Below, piece after piece: positions 1 through 11,676 of a stretch of 64,000 nucleotides of DNA. Under the pieces are notes generated by a model that saw nothing but the letters and a program-made list of their open reading frames with translations, searched no databases and was not told the DNA's origin. The DNA comes from Halichondria panicea (Eukaryota > Porifera > Demospongiae > Suberitida > Halichondriidae), in contig NC_087379.1 in the NCBI RefSeq assembly GCF_963675165.1, positions 3,783,442 to 3,847,441 of the forward strand. Reading direction: 5' to 3'. The translations under genes were made by a program, and so were the position numbers. Position 1 is the first letter of the stretch; the number at the start of each line of letters is the position of its first letter.

Positions 1-3
1 AAC

Positions 4-80
4 AGAATCCCACCCTCAAGTGAATCCCACCCTCAAGTGAATCCCACTCAAGTGAATCTCAAGTGAATCCCACCCTCAAG
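4..80. repeat. Short tandem repeat, ~17-bp unit
   Basis: The unit AATCCCACCCTCAAGTG is repeated about five times, some copies shortened. No coding meaning is seen. The repeat may extend past the left edge of the window. Confidence 0.85.
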
Positions 81-280
81 TTTTGGTTGCAATTTTTGTT
101 CAAAGATTGTCGTAGCATAATTATCTTATCTTGCGAATGGCAGCTATAAAATTAATGGGACCCAGCCTTTGACCGGCCCAAGTACACTTGAACTCATGTA
201 CTACATCTTTGGTTATAACTGTGTATCAGTATTGATTTTATTTCACTTACTACACATTGTACATGCGAAAAACCACATAC

Positions 281-481
281 CGTATAGCGTGTAATTTTCG
301 TGGGGCAAAATATTCGTGGTTTTTGTGGTTGGAGGTATAATACTTTACCCACGAATGAAGCGACCTTGCCTACCTTTACCTGCAGTGCAAGCTCCAACCA
401 CGAAAAATATTACCACGAAATGTCTCAATAATTTTATTGCTGAACGTTTTGTCCCCCGAAAATTACCCGCTATACGGTACT
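281..481. mobile_element. MITE, TACCGTATAGCG terminal inverted repeats
   Basis: The left end TACCGTATAGCGTGTAATTT is matched at the right end, on the opposite strand, by TACCGTATAGCGGGTAATTT. About 30 bases of each end pair, and a second internal inverted pair (around 325 and 398) lies inside. The element is about 200 bp with no transposase, so it is a non-autonomous DNA transposon. TA at both ends is compatible with a TA target duplication. The same family recurs at 13744-13941, and related ends occur at 29521, 46753, 49396, 56602 and 63050. Confidence 0.75.
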
Positions 482-483
482 AT

Positions 484-1125
484 TTTAAACCTGCATGCTT
501 TTAAACCTGCATGGATAGACCTACCTGTACAACATCAACCACCTGAAAACTTGTGATCTACTGATTTTGCAGAAGCAGGAGTAAAGACACCTAAACACAC
601 TTGTTCTACACACAACTTTGTTCCAGTGTGATTACACTCCACAAACCTATAGCTGGGATGATGCCCTTCCAGTTTGTGGTGTGTTTTTTACCATATGAGC
701 TGCCTCAAACTCAAGCCCTCTTTTTCATTTACGTGGACTTTCGGTGCCGACTGCAAGAATTCCTTAGACCTGAGATGTGCTAGCTTGCTACCTAGATATA
801 AATATAAATTTATTACTCACGCGAAAGGGGACAAGATGACAAAAGCTGCCTGGGTCAGTGTATACTTCCGCCACTCAACCTAAATCCTAAATCCTAAATC
901 CTAAAGAAGGGAGACCAGTCTAGTGTCGCCTAAATCCTAGTGTTGCAAGCGCGTCCTAGATGCACAATAGTGATCCAATGTGCGCATGTCATACCTAATG
1001 TTGACAAAGTAGATATGCGCATCAGTCACCTCGTGGCCTGTAATGCAGTTGACAAGTCAAGCTCTCTGTGTATTGAACCTGAACGTTCGAACCTCTCTCA
1101 GCAATATTGAACCACTCTAGGCAGC
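484..1125. other. No gene seen; short CTAAATC run
   Basis: No convincing coding region was found in this stretch. Around 882-904 a 7-base unit (CTAAATC) is repeated three to four times, which is a simple repeat. Confidence 0.5.
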
Positions 1126-1754
1126 ATGGTCGAAGTCACTCTAAAGAGAGAATTGAGGTCCAGGCATCTCTCGTCACTTCCGAAGCTCTGAGGAGAACCT
1201 TTCGCGTGAGTAATACTGGTCTAAGATATAATTACATAGACCTGCCATGTATAAATTCTTGTACGTTTGGGCTTGTCCAGCGTACGACTCTGGATGCCAG
1301 GCGAAGTAGATTAGTAGTTTCTCATCACCCCCCTTGTGACTTTTAGCCTTCCCCGGTTGGTCTCGATTTAACCGTGTCAAAACATGCAGCTGAATCAGCA
1401 CTTTTGTCTAGCCTTAAATCGTATACCTGCTGCATTAAGCATTAAGATAGGATTGCAGCAACCACTCAACGTTTGGGTGCTTCTTGGTGCTTCTTGGTAT
1501 AACTATTCCTTGCATTACGTCATACTATTACACTGTGTACTACATCATCAGCACAGGGCCAGAAGTGGTAGTTTACAGCTTGTAAACTATGTTTGTACTT
1601 GCGAGTGTACATCATAGTTTACAATGTTGTTGAATTTTAGTTCATCTACAATAGTTTCCTTCATAGTTTACAAAGAAAGTTGATAGTGTACAACGTTGTA
1701 TACTTCTATAAATGAACTGTTTTGGCCCTGTGCAGGTAATGTATACTGTATATT

Positions 1755-2245
1755 AACGGGTAATGCTGGTAACATAGGTAATGTAGGTGGTAACAGGTAG
1801 GTAACGCTGGTAATACTGGTAAGGTAGGTAACACGGGTAATGTAGGTAACACGGGTAATGTAGGTAACACGGGTAATGCTGGTAATGTAGGTAACACGGG
1901 TAATGCTGGTAATGTAGGTAACACTGGTAATGTAGGTAATGCTGGTAATGTATGTAGGTAAGGTTGTATGTAGGTAAGGTAGGTAATGCTGGTAATGTAG
2001 GTAACAGTAATGCTGGTAATGTAAGATTAAGATTAGTATAGCTGGTAATGTGCTGGTAATGTAGGTAAGGTAGGTAATGCTGGTAAGGTAGGTAATGCTG
2101 GTAATGCTGGTAATGTAGGTAACTCGGGTAATGTAGCTGGTAATGTAGGTAACACGGGTAATGTAGGTAATGCTGGTAATGGTAATGTAACACAGGTAAT
2201 GTAGGTAACATAGGTAATGTAGGTAATGTAGGTAACACGTGTATA
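1755..2245. repeat. Minisatellite, left arm (GGTAATGTAGGTAACAC type)
   Basis: This is a tandem array of 9-base half-units GGTAAnnnn, mostly GGTAATGTA, GGTAACACG and GGTAATGCT, some shortened. Long open frames here only reflect the short period, which contains no stop, and are not genes. Confidence 0.9.
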
Positions 2246-2534
2246 TAATAAGTAATGTATTATAAAATGCAGTAATGCATGTATAATATAGCTACGCATT
2301 ATATAGGTAGGTATTTTGTAACAGTGGTAATAATTAGCGGTTGCAATAATGTGATGAACACAATTTGAAACGACACTCGACACTCTCCTTATAGTGACAA
2401 AGAGCACCGACTTACTCGTTTTCGTTTATAAGGAGATCAAAGTAACTATAGTCGCCATCAAATTAATGTATCCAGCAGCAATTGCACACTAATTATAATG
2501 ACTGTAACACTTACTTAATTCTAATTATAAATGT

Positions 2535-3140
2535 GTTACCCATGTTACCTATACATTACCTACGTTACCTATATTACCTATGTTACCTACCTATCGTGTT
2601 ACCTATCGTGTTACCACATGTTACCTACATTACCTACCTTACCAGTGTTACCTACATTACCCGTGTTACCTACATTACTTACCTTATAATTCTTACCTTA
2701 TAATTTATGATACCTACATTACCAGTGTTACCTACGTTACCAGTGTTACCCACATTACCTATGTTACCTACCTTACCAGTGTTACCTACATTACCAGTGT
2801 TACCAACATTACCAGTGTTACCTACATTACCAACATTACCTACATATTACCTATGTTACCTACCTTACCTACATTACCATGCAGTGTTACCTACATTACC
2901 CGTGTTACCTACATTACTTATGTTACCTACCTTACCTTTCCAGTGTTACCTACATTACCTGTGTTACCTACAAAATTACCAGCATTACCCCTACATTACC
3001 AGTGTTACCTACATTACCTACGTTACCTACCTTACCAGTGTTACCTACATTACCTACATTACCAGCATTACCTACATTACCTACCTTACCAGTGTTACCT
3101 ACCTTACCAGTGTTACCTACATTACCTACATTACCGTACA
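2535..3140. repeat. Minisatellite, right arm (TTACCTACATTACCAGTG type)
   Basis: This is the inverted counterpart of the array at 1755-2245, made of TTACCTACA, TTACCAGTG and TTACCTACC units. The two arms could pair over several hundred bases on a single strand. Confidence 0.9.
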
Positions 3141-3854
3141 TTAATAGGCTTATGATGTAATACACATTAGTCTAGTATGATGTAATGCAAGGAATAGTTA
3201 TACCAAGAAGCCCCCCAAAGTTTCAAGTTTCTGTTCAAATTGTGTCTGGGTATTGTTAGTTACTAGAGGAGGATAGCAAATTTTCATGCTTTTACCTATG
3301 AGGTGACCAGCCTCCTCCAGCGTTCCCCCTTAAAAAGTTATTTTGGGGTTGTGGAGCGACCCATATGCCACAACGTAGTCTAAGTTACACCCATCATTCG
3401 CACACTGTCAAACCGGAATTATTTAAGAGACTTAGGACATTGGAGGTTTAAAGGCCCCCCCAGGATAATTATAATAATTATATTATGCTGATCCGAATGA
3501 TGTATGGCTGAGAGGTGACCTGGACAATAAGGTCCAAATGAATCTGGCGCATTTGTGATACGGAGCTGTTCTTGTTGAAGGCCGAACAACAACAGTGTCA
3601 AGTACTGCCCAGTCTAATGTATCTGGTGCCTCTTCTGCCTACCATAGTAACCCTCCACCACCTTGTAAGAGTGTAATTCCGCGATCGAAAGCTGGTAGTA
3701 CAACCTCCCTCCGTACAGATCCTGAAGGCAGAAATGTCAACTTCTCGAACAGGAAAAGTTGATTTTGAACACACCGAAACTACTGCTAACGTATAAGAGA
3801 GGACATTCGTTACCCTCAATGGTCTACAATTGGAGGATTGTGAAGGGACACGAG

Positions 3855-6178
3855 GTAAATTCTTTGTGCAGTCTGATGATACCTACATCAGGGGGCAAGG
3901 GTGCTGGCTCATAGTAACAACATTTACAAGAATGCATGGCTGCAATAATTGCAAACGCGCAATGTAAGTTATCGTTGCTGCGCTCGCATGCACATAGTAC
4001 TACCGCAATATAATTTGGGGGCGTGGTTTTCATTTAAGAGAGCATTTAGCCATCACTGTGGAGGTTAAGCGAGGTTAAGCGTTAAATCGTTCGAGGTGGA
4101 GGCCGCATAGTTAACCCATGATGTCATGTTAACAAGAGCATACATTTATTAGTCTGGCCCCAGACCACTCCCTTGCACGTGATCTGACATGTGCCAGGGA
4201 GAGGCACTTTTCTTGGTTCAGATGTCAAAATTTGACATCTCCAAATTAAACTGTCACATGGAGGTTGATAGTACTTGACCTTTGTCATTTTAAAAACTAT
4301 GCCAGTAGGCAATGGCTAATATACATCAATTAAAAATGTTATTTCAAGTACAGAAAATCTTTCAAATCTCTGTACAGGAGTAGCCAGTTTTAGCATCGTC
4401 ACCACGCCCATTTCCGCCACGCCCATTTTTGACTGTCTGAAAACCAAGAAAAGTGACTCTATTTGCCAGACTCTCTCCCCTGGGAGGAGTCTGGCCTCGA
4501 GACTTTATATGGTACTTTATATGGTCTAGATTTTTCTAAACTGGGTGTCACAAAACTGGGTGTGTCACAGCAAAAAAAGTCTATAAATTGAACAACACAG
4601 GATGTTTCTAAAAAAACGTTCAGGGGGGGGAACCTTTTATCCTAGATGAAATCCTGGCCCTTGATGTTATCTAGTGTGCTACACTTTGTCTGCATCAGAT
4701 ATGTTGTAGTATACACAGTGACATTTGTACATTTTGTGAAAGTGTCCTATTGCAGGATTTAAGTTCGATTTAGACAGTTTTTCTGATTCTGATAATGTTG
4801 TAAGCGAACAGTAATTCTGTTTGCTGTTGAAGTCATTGCGATGATCTAAGAGATGACATAGTGTCTAGACGTTCTATGCTTGAGTTCATCCTCGAATATC
4901 CCTCTAGGTTTACAGCGCCTAATTCGCGATTCGTTTCAATGTAAAATATGTTTTGCTGCACCAATCACTTTGCTGCACCAATCACTCCCCCAGTTATGTT
5001 GTCCAAATGCTGTGTGAGAGCTGTGTCAATCAATGGTACTCTGGAGATGATGCACTTACGAAAATGTGTACGAAAATGTGAAAATGTGTCCCAATTGTCG
5101 TGTTGAGTTGAACGAGGGTAAATGCCTTCTTGATTGAAACTAAAGAGGTTATTCAGTTAAGGTCTCAGCCTCAGGTGGCACCTCGCGAGTAATTGACTAT
5201 TTCGTATTTAGACTATTGAGACTATTATGTACGTATACACCAAGAGTGTTCATGCACTTAATGATGTTATCATCATTATGTACGTATATATAGAGTGTTC
5301 ATGCACTTGTCAATAACAATGCTAAACTGGTAATTGTCGTTATTTACATGCATGTAAAGGGAGCCTTTCATATGCATCTCGTAGTGATATGCATCTCGTA
5401 GTGGGCGTGATCATTTAGACACCGGCAGTATCAAGATGGAGGACTTTGTAACTAAGAAAGTTAAAACAGAAAAGTGGACCCACAAACAAATCAGTGCTGT
5501 AATCATTCCATGATGAAGGGAGTTTAATCAGAAAAGGCGCAGCCTTCGTTTGCTATTATTGATACTATAGAATTTCCTCATAAATGAACACCTTAACAAC
5601 AAATGTTCATTAACAAGCAATATAATTATGCAAACAAATTTTGACATACAGGTACACAAAGTCACACACCAAATCTTCACTAACATCAAATTATGCTCCT
5701 AAAGACAAAAATGCTGGTACATACATTCAAATAGAAGTACACAAAAAATAGAAGTACACAAAATAGAAGTACACAAACTTGTAAAAGAGTGAAACATTTT
5801 CCCTACCAGATAGTAAGAAGTATAGCTGTGCTAGCACTGTGTATTTACCTCACTAAGCTCCAACTTTCGTTTGAAAAATATTTTGAACATAGGTACCCAC
5901 GTGTGTCACTGCTTTAGCACAGTTTAAAACTATCACAGGCGTCAGTACGCGTCAGTATTCGTGTATTTATGCTCTTTTTTATTCCCGGTAAAAGCACGCA
6001 AGCGAAACACGGATCAAGAAAAGGGTGCTATACATGGTTCAATGTAGCGTCATCAACCACACGCCAATCCCTCTATTCTCTATCTATGATTAAAACGAGC
6101 ATGCTCACCCGCTATTTCCAGGCTATTACAGGTAGTAGTTGTGTGATCAAGTAATCAATTGGTAAGCAGTCATTCTAC
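3855..6178. other. Gene-free stretch
   Basis: No conserved coding region was recognised. Several 10-20 base doublings are visible, for example GAGGTTAAGC twice near 4063-4080 and GCTGCACCAATCACT-like words near 4957-4986. The RING exon expected downstream of member A was looked for here and not found. Confidence 0.45.
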
Positions 6179-6242
6179 GAACCTTGGGCAACGAAATGCT
6201 TTTAGAGGCCATCCACGAAATATAAGTGCCTCAAACATAAAC
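6160..6242. mobile_element. MITE fragment (same family as 46753 and 63050)
   Basis: The words GGTAAGCAGTCATTC, CAACGAAATGCTTTT and GAAATATAAGTGCCTCA occur in the same order as in the 63180-63260 part of the element in the V-ATPase gene. The terminal TACCGTATAGCG-like end is missing, so this is a truncated copy. Confidence 0.65.
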
Positions 6243-6559
6243 AAACATAAACAACCTGCAAGGAAACATGAGTTGTGCTGTTATGCCTACTGTATACACA
6301 CAGTGGCAAATCCAGAGCAGGGCACAAGGGGCACGTGCCCCCCCCATTTCTGACCAGCTTGAATAAAACTAGCTCACAAAGTAGGTGTGGCTTAGAGCAG
6401 AAATCAATTATTGCATGCAGCAATTATTGCATGCAGCTGAAGAGCAAGATGAGTCCATCCATTCTGCTATCTCTTGCTACTATGTATGTCATACTGTCAT
6501 CAATCAATCCATGATCAGAAAAGCTACACTGATTGAGCTTAAAAAAAAACTGTTGACCT

Positions 6560-6725
6560 TGAGTGAGCCAGTTCTAATTCATTCTTAGTACACATTTTGG
6601 TAACTCAATTAACTTTCATTAGAGAACTTCTAATTATACAAAAACAAAATCGAAAATAAGTGGGAGAGTAATATGAACGACCATGACCTAAGTAGTCAAA
6701 TGACCTAAGTAGTCAAGCGTCAACA
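6560..6725 (-). repeat. 3' LTR of the BEL/Pao element
   Basis: This copy begins TGAGTGAGCCAG and ends TCAACA on the plus strand. It holds an extra tandem duplication (ATGACCTAAGTAGTCAA) that the other LTR lacks. It is flanked on the left by the target duplication GACCT. Confidence 0.88.
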
Positions 6726-6811
6726 TAAACCGCCGGCATAGTTTAGAGTCAGTCAGTGCTAGGGAGCAAAACTGCGACTTTGCTTGCAGGTCTTCTGTAC
6801 GTTCCGGTACC

Positions 6812-8071
6812 TCATATTGAGGGTGATGGCACTGCTGAACAGAACCACTGTAATCTCGACTTCGTCTTTCTGTCTGAAACTGATCTGTACGACAGTTGAG
6901 GATCAGGTATGCAGGTAAGAGGCTTGCCGACTAAGAAATGACCAGGTGTCAGAGCGGTGATACCATCATCATCAAGTGAATTCACAGGACGGCTATTGAG
7001 ACATGCCTCAATTTGGGCAAGTACGGTCGTAAACTCTTCAAATGTCAATCTAGTGGTTTTTACAGCAGATTCCCATATACCACCGAAATGAGGGGATCTT
7101 TCAGGGATGTATTTCCGTGAGAACTGCTTATCACGCCTTGCGTCTTCTGACTGGATAGGAAGTCCTGGAGAGTCTTCAGCTCATGCTTTGCTCCTACAAA
7201 GTTAGATCAAGGTGGGACAACGGCAGCAACAAATGCTTCTGTAGTCAGATCGGACACAAGTTCTAGATGAACTGCTTTAACAACAAGACACACGAACAGG
7301 CATATGTAAGTCTTAATCACAGTGGGTTTCCTCACGTGCATAGTTTACTCCCGTCTTCTCGAATGGAGGTGCTGGAGTGACGCGTTCAGTGGGCAACTGC
7401 CCTAGTAACTGCTTAACCGTGTGACGTCGATGATGCACCTTCTTGTTATAGATCGGACAGTCTTTCGTGCGCCAACAATATGAAATCTTTGATTTAGTGA
7501 CGACAGAAGAAGGGTAGGACCAGCATGCATCAAACATAGATGTGGTCAAGACATGTTTACCATCCAGAATCACAGGATGTGACTGACTGTAGGTGAGATT
7601 AGAATTACGTAGCACTGAATTGTCTGGAGGACGAAATGGTTGTAGTTTACTGTTCTTAGCGAGAGGTTGCATTTTCTTCACCGCTTCAACTTCTGTCGGA
7701 AAACTCTCTCTCTGGCCAACCATCGACCAGTAGTGTTCAGCTGTATTGAGTTCTGAAGCAGTAAGATGAGATAGCGAGGAACGAGTGTTGTTGATAAAAC
7801 GAAAAATCCAAGCTGTTACTCTTTTGAGATGAGTGAAACTGGAGAATTGATCAACGGGAATGATTGGCTGGTCGCAGTCATCTGAGAGGACAGTCGTTGC
7901 ATTGCAGATTTCTCTTTCTTCCACATCGATAGGTTCGGGCATCAAAATTGTTTGTTTTGGCCAATTGTTTGTTTTGCCCAGAGATCTGAGTTGGATCGTA
8001 GCCAGTCCGGTCCCTGCCACCAGAGATTGTGATCTTTCAACTGCAACGGGAATAGACCCCTTGAGGCACAA
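6812..8071 (-). pseudogene. BEL/Pao integrase region, eroded
   Basis: The minus-strand reading around 7313-8071 contains the zinc-binding N-terminal part typical of Pao integrases. This includes HPVILDGKHVLT, then a C-rich segment ending in a linker LPTERVTPAPPFEKTGV just before the catalytic core. The core itself is mostly gone: KAVHLELVSDLTTEAF (about 7250) is followed quickly by NFVGAKHEL and TFEEFTTVLAQIEACLNSRP (7048), with stops and shifts between. The C-terminal piece LTPGHFLVGKPL is well kept. Part of the DDE core is missing, so no active integrase can be made. Confidence 0.85.
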
Positions 8072-9890
8072 TCAGCTGGGTTTTGAATGCCTGGAACATG
8101 TCTCCATCTATCAGGGGAAATCTGGTCGATAATGAAGGAGATTCGATTCCCGACGTAGGTTTTATGGGTGTGTAGCAACAAGGGATGTGTATTTTCGCTA
8201 GGGTAGGCAGCCATATTTCCAGGACATGGTTGGGAACAGGATCATCCCAGTCCATTTTGATCTCCCACAGGCGTTGAAGGAGGATTTTCATCTTGATTAT
8301 CACTGGCGAAAAGAAACCCAAAGCATCGAATACTTTGGCAACGTCAGACACGAGGCTCCTCTTGGTCATCTTGTGGTGTTTCGGCGATGGCGATTCGAAA
8401 TTGATTTGTGACTACATTCCATTCAATGCCAAGTGCGTTGCAATACTCATCGGCTTCCGGAAAGGCTTGTACTTCTCGTGAGTCTCTAAGGGCTTCTGGA
8501 ATCTGCTTCAAGATTGAGTGATCGTTCAAATTCCACTTCCTTAATACAAAACCGCCACGTGCAAACATTTCAGTGAGTTCTCGTTGAAGAGTAAGGCTGA
8601 CTTTGAGTCAAATGCACCTGTCAAGCAATTGTCAACGTAAAAGGACTTGTTAACGAGCCATGGGATACTCTTGAGAGAAGTCGTTGGCATTTTGTTTTAC
8701 AGCCATGTTTGCTGCAAATGACGAAGCAGACACACCAAATGTTACTCGAGTCATATGGTAGTCCTTCAGAGGTTCTTTAGGGTGAGATCTCCACACAAGT
8801 AAGTCCTTATCGGTGTGAGTTAGCTCTATGGCTCGATACATCTTGGAGATGTCTGCAGTCAGTGCGACAGGATACAATCGAAAACGCAGAAGGACGTCGA
8901 TTAGTGGAGGATGTATGGTCGGGCCAACGAGTAGATTGTCGTTGAGGGACACTCCAGTGGCAGACTTTGCGGATTCATCAAAAACAGCTTTGTCGTACTA
9001 CTTGATGCTTTGTATACCGCATGCATTGGGAGATAGAACGTGAGCTCGGGTAACCTTTCCAGATGAGGCAGAGGCACAATTTCAGTGTGTCCTAAGGAAA
9101 TGTATTCCTGCATGACAGCATCGAATTCCTTGAAACAACCCTTTGTGTTTAACAAACGCTTGAGAGACATGAATCTCCTCACAGCTTGTGATCTTGATTC
9201 ACCAATAGGCATCGCATTGGGATTTTTAGGCAAAGGGACTATGAATCTTCCTTCCTTTGAACGACTGTGATTGGCTTCAAAGTGACGTACTACTATGCGT
9301 TCTTCGACTGATAGAGAAGACTGGTCTGACGGTGATTCTTCAATTTCCCAGAAACGTCGAAAAATTTCATCGGAGGCAGCGACCGATGTGTGAAATGTTG
9401 TTACATAAACGTTGGCCAGTTCAGAAGTCGATGCGGCTCCAGTGTTACCACACAGTACCCAGCCAAGGTCTGTCTCGAAGGCGGTGGGTGCACCGATTGG
9501 ACCCTTCTGCCGGCCTTGACCTAATATCTCCACGAATATGTCGGCTCCGAGCAGAATGTCGATTCGACCGAGTCGTCCGAATCGAGGATCGGCGAGTGGT
9601 AAATCTGAAAGGTGAGTCCATCCCAAATCAAAAACAACTGGTTTTATTGGTAGGTCACATGTTACCTTGGGAACGACAACAGCAGTGACATTTATTTTCT
9701 TTCCAGTTTGTTGGAGAGGTAAAAGTTCGAAATTTGTGATTGACTGGATAGGTGGTTTGTGAGACTTTCCACCAATCCCTGACACTCGGATTGACTGACT
9801 TGTACGAGGTAAAGCGAGGCTGTGTACCAAACGTTCAGAAATAAAGGAGGCGTTATCCAGTAGTGCTCGAGCTTCAACTGACGAGCCATC
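8037..9890 (-). pseudogene. BEL/Pao protease and reverse transcriptase, frameshifted
   Basis: The protease comes first on the minus strand: ARALLDNASFISERLVHSL (9889-9800) carries the retropepsin-like LLD motif. It is followed by a DUF1758-like segment with IDILLGADIF (about 9560). The reverse transcriptase follows: LTADISKMYRAIEL (about 8850) is the first catalytic block. Near 8640 the normal YVDD box reads FYVDNCLTGA, so the last acidic residue is Asn. The peptidase A17 / Pao-specific part (VAKVFDALGFFSPV, 8330) follows. Frameshifts occur near 8945, 8650 and 8345. At about 8190-8220 the frame jumps from KIHIPCCYTP straight to TYVGNRISFIIDQISPDRW, which is the end of RNase H. Most of the RNase H domain has therefore been deleted. 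Confidence 0.9.
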
Positions 9891-9901
9891 AGGTGCAGTG
9901 A

Positions 9902-11564
9902 TCAGTGCACATCGGATTTCAAACTGGCTGTATTGGACCCCACAGAGATTTCTTCGGAAGGTTTTTTACTGTCGTGTAACAGAGTGTGATGAGATTTCTG
10001 ACATTCCTTGCATTTGTGCACGGATTTGCATTGGAGCTTGAAATGGCCACCACACTTAGACAATTTGTACACAATCTTCAGCACTTGCATCTTGCTGTCC
10101 TGAGACATTGACCTGAAAGCAGGGCAAACGTACAGTGGATATTTATCGATCTTGCAAGCTACACAATTCTTGTCGTGGTGAGAATGAGTGGCATGTGAAG
10201 TCACTCTACTAGGTGGCCTCTTGACTGTCTTGTGTGTTGCACAGGATACTTCTACTTCTAGCGCTTGGGCTCTCATGTCGATGAAATCAAGCAGTGCTTG
10301 GTAATGGGGAACACTGGTCTCAGCCTTCTGCCATTCGAAGAGAGTGTCGACATCGAGTTTTAGCTCAATCATTGAAGTAATGAATTTTCCAGGTAGTTCA
10401 CATCCAAGGTTTCCGAGGGCACGAACATGTTGTTGAATGGCGTCGTGTAGCTTTCTGAGTTCTCGGCCGTTCCCTTCTTTCAGAGAGGGGGTGTCGACTA
10501 TCAGTTGCACATGAGTGCGTTGTATTAGACGAGTACAGACAATGTTGTTGCTGACGCCCTGTCTCGAATCAGAGGAGGAACGACACGCGTGCCTCGCTTA
10601 GGCTAATGAGTTGCTAATGAATTAAATTCCAGCCCACGTGGAACGGAATTATGCTGAATCAGCAGGCAGAAGACTTAGAAGACTCTTGTTTACATGTACT
10701 AAGATCAGCGGGACTTGAGGCATTCCACGGCTTCTTCATAATTGTTTCCGGAGTGAGACAAGCCCTCAATCGCATTCTTAGCATCCCCGTCCTTGATGGC
10801 ATGTTGGAGATATACAGTCTTTTCGGCATTGGAAATGTTTTTCTTGTTATGGACAGATACCGCGAACTGAATTGTTTCCAATGAATGAGACTCCCATCAA
10901 ATGTAGACTCCCATCAAACGTAGGTACTTAAAGCTTGGGTAATCTGACTCCCGTGCCATCAGATGTGGTAGAGACAGGTGTGTCCATATGCAACCGTTTA
11001 ACCTTGTGGGATGTAGTGGACAATTGTCAACGAGTGCGTTGCGAGCAATTCATCATCGTCATAGAGTAGAGAAACGTCTTTCTTATAGTCAAATAGTTCT
11101 TTTTGAAAGTTCAACAAGGGTGTCGGGTTCAGGTGTGATCTCTTCGTTAATCCGGTTTGGATCCGAGACAGTTTACGGGATAGTGGTCTCCGATCAAGGA
11201 GTGTAACAGGTACAGCACCCGGTGGGGTAGGGATCAGGGATCATCAATGCTTCCAGTCGTATGGTGAGGTCCGACACATCGTCATCAAACTTGTTTGCTC
11301 AGTTTCCATTGCGTCTGCATCTTCTTCATCGATCAGGTCGATTATTTCGTAGTGTAGCTTTTTGAAGTCGGATTCGATCGATTGTAGCTTGTTGACGAGT
11401 TGTCTTGCATAATCGGCAGTTCGAGGTTGATCAACAGTGCCTTCCAATTCAGTGAGGCGGCCTCCCAATCGCGTGATTGATGCTCGGAGGACTCCACGCC
11501 TCTTGCAGAGGTTAGATGCCAGTAGATTCTTTGAGAAGTTCAGAAGTTCAGAGTTGGGCAACAA
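9902..11564 (-). pseudogene. BEL/Pao gag region (DUF1759, zinc knuckle)
   Basis: A start-like ATG at 11564 opens a coiled, acidic N-terminal segment (about 106 residues). After a break, NAEKTVYLQHAIKDGDAKNA and LSHSGNNYEEAVECLKSR (about 10700-10830) match the DUF1759 capsid-like domain of Pao gag. The 10510-9902 frame continues with the rest of gag and a Cys/His-rich tail: CVACKIDKYPLYVC, then CGGHFKLQC, then CKECQKSHHTLLH. This resembles the nucleic-acid-binding knuckles just before the Pao protease. Doubled short segments near 10893-10918 (GACTCCCATCAAA twice) mark one of the breaks. Confidence 0.85.
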
Positions 11565-11652
11565 TTAGAGAGAATTCCAGTTGAGTATAGTGATAGTAAT
11601 CTGAGAAGTTAGTAGACACTGGCTAGTAGTTATACACAGTTCTATTCTGCTA

Positions 11653-11671
11653 TATCCGGTTCGAAGGACCA
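11653..11671 (-). other. Candidate primer-binding site of the BEL/Pao element
   Basis: Read on the minus strand the site is TGGTCCTTCGAACCGGATA, five bases inside the 5' LTR. A retroelement primer-binding site begins TGG, complementary to the CCA end of a tRNA. The position and first bases fit; the tRNA was not identified. Confidence 0.6.
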
Positions 11672-11676
11672 ATTTA

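Larger units (their letters stand above)
1471..3221. mobile_element. Fold-back element with minisatellite arms
   Basis: The outer ends are inverted copies. CTTCTTGGTATAACTATTCC near 1489 is matched by its reverse complement ending near 3212, and the similarity runs on for about 75 bases (GCATTACRTCATACTA and beyond). Inside, the left arm (about 1755-2245) is a tandem array of GGTAAtgta/GGTAAcac-type 9-base units. The right arm (about 2535-3140) is the same array in opposite orientation (TTACCTACA/TTACCagtg). A unique spacer of about 280 bp separates them. This matches Foldback-type elements known in other animals: long terminal inverted repeats made of short tandem units. No transposase is seen. 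A short doubling (TGCTTCTTGG) sits at the left end, and no clear target duplication was found. Confidence 0.75.
1126..3854 (+). pseudogene. RING-tailed family member A, decayed (two exons)
   Basis: Exon 1 (1126-1205) starts at an ATG and ends in the reading SEALRRTFR just before GTGAGT. Member D (25548) ends its first exon at the same place with EVLRKTFR before GTAAGT. Exon 2 (about 3487-3854) reads DPNDVWLRGDLDN, then VSSTAQSNVSGASSAYHS and SVIPRSKAGS. It ends with VTLNGLQLEDCEGTRG before GTAAAT, matching D segment by segment (VSSTASTNDVGASASYN, SVIPKSK, VTIDGLELEDCEGNRG). Exon 1 carries a frameshift. Exon 2 carries an in-frame stop after TTANV and another shift. No RING exon was found downstream, so this copy is broken and 3'-truncated. 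Intron 1 contains a fold-back element. The function of the family is unknown; the homology to D is read directly from the sequence. Confidence 0.7.

Noticed and set aside
1755-3140. CRISPR-like array
   Set aside because: The repeats are contiguous 9-bp units without unique spacers, in animal DNA.
1706-3165. Long open frames of LPTLP/VTYITYVTY-type proteins over the minisatellite
   Set aside because: The 9-base period contains no stop in several frames, so all frames stay open. There is no start context or domain, and the arrays are the arms of a fold-back element.
11653-11671. tRNA gene
   Set aside because: The GGTTCGAAGGACCA words belong to a primer-binding site next to the LTR. No cloverleaf or A-box is present on the plus strand.
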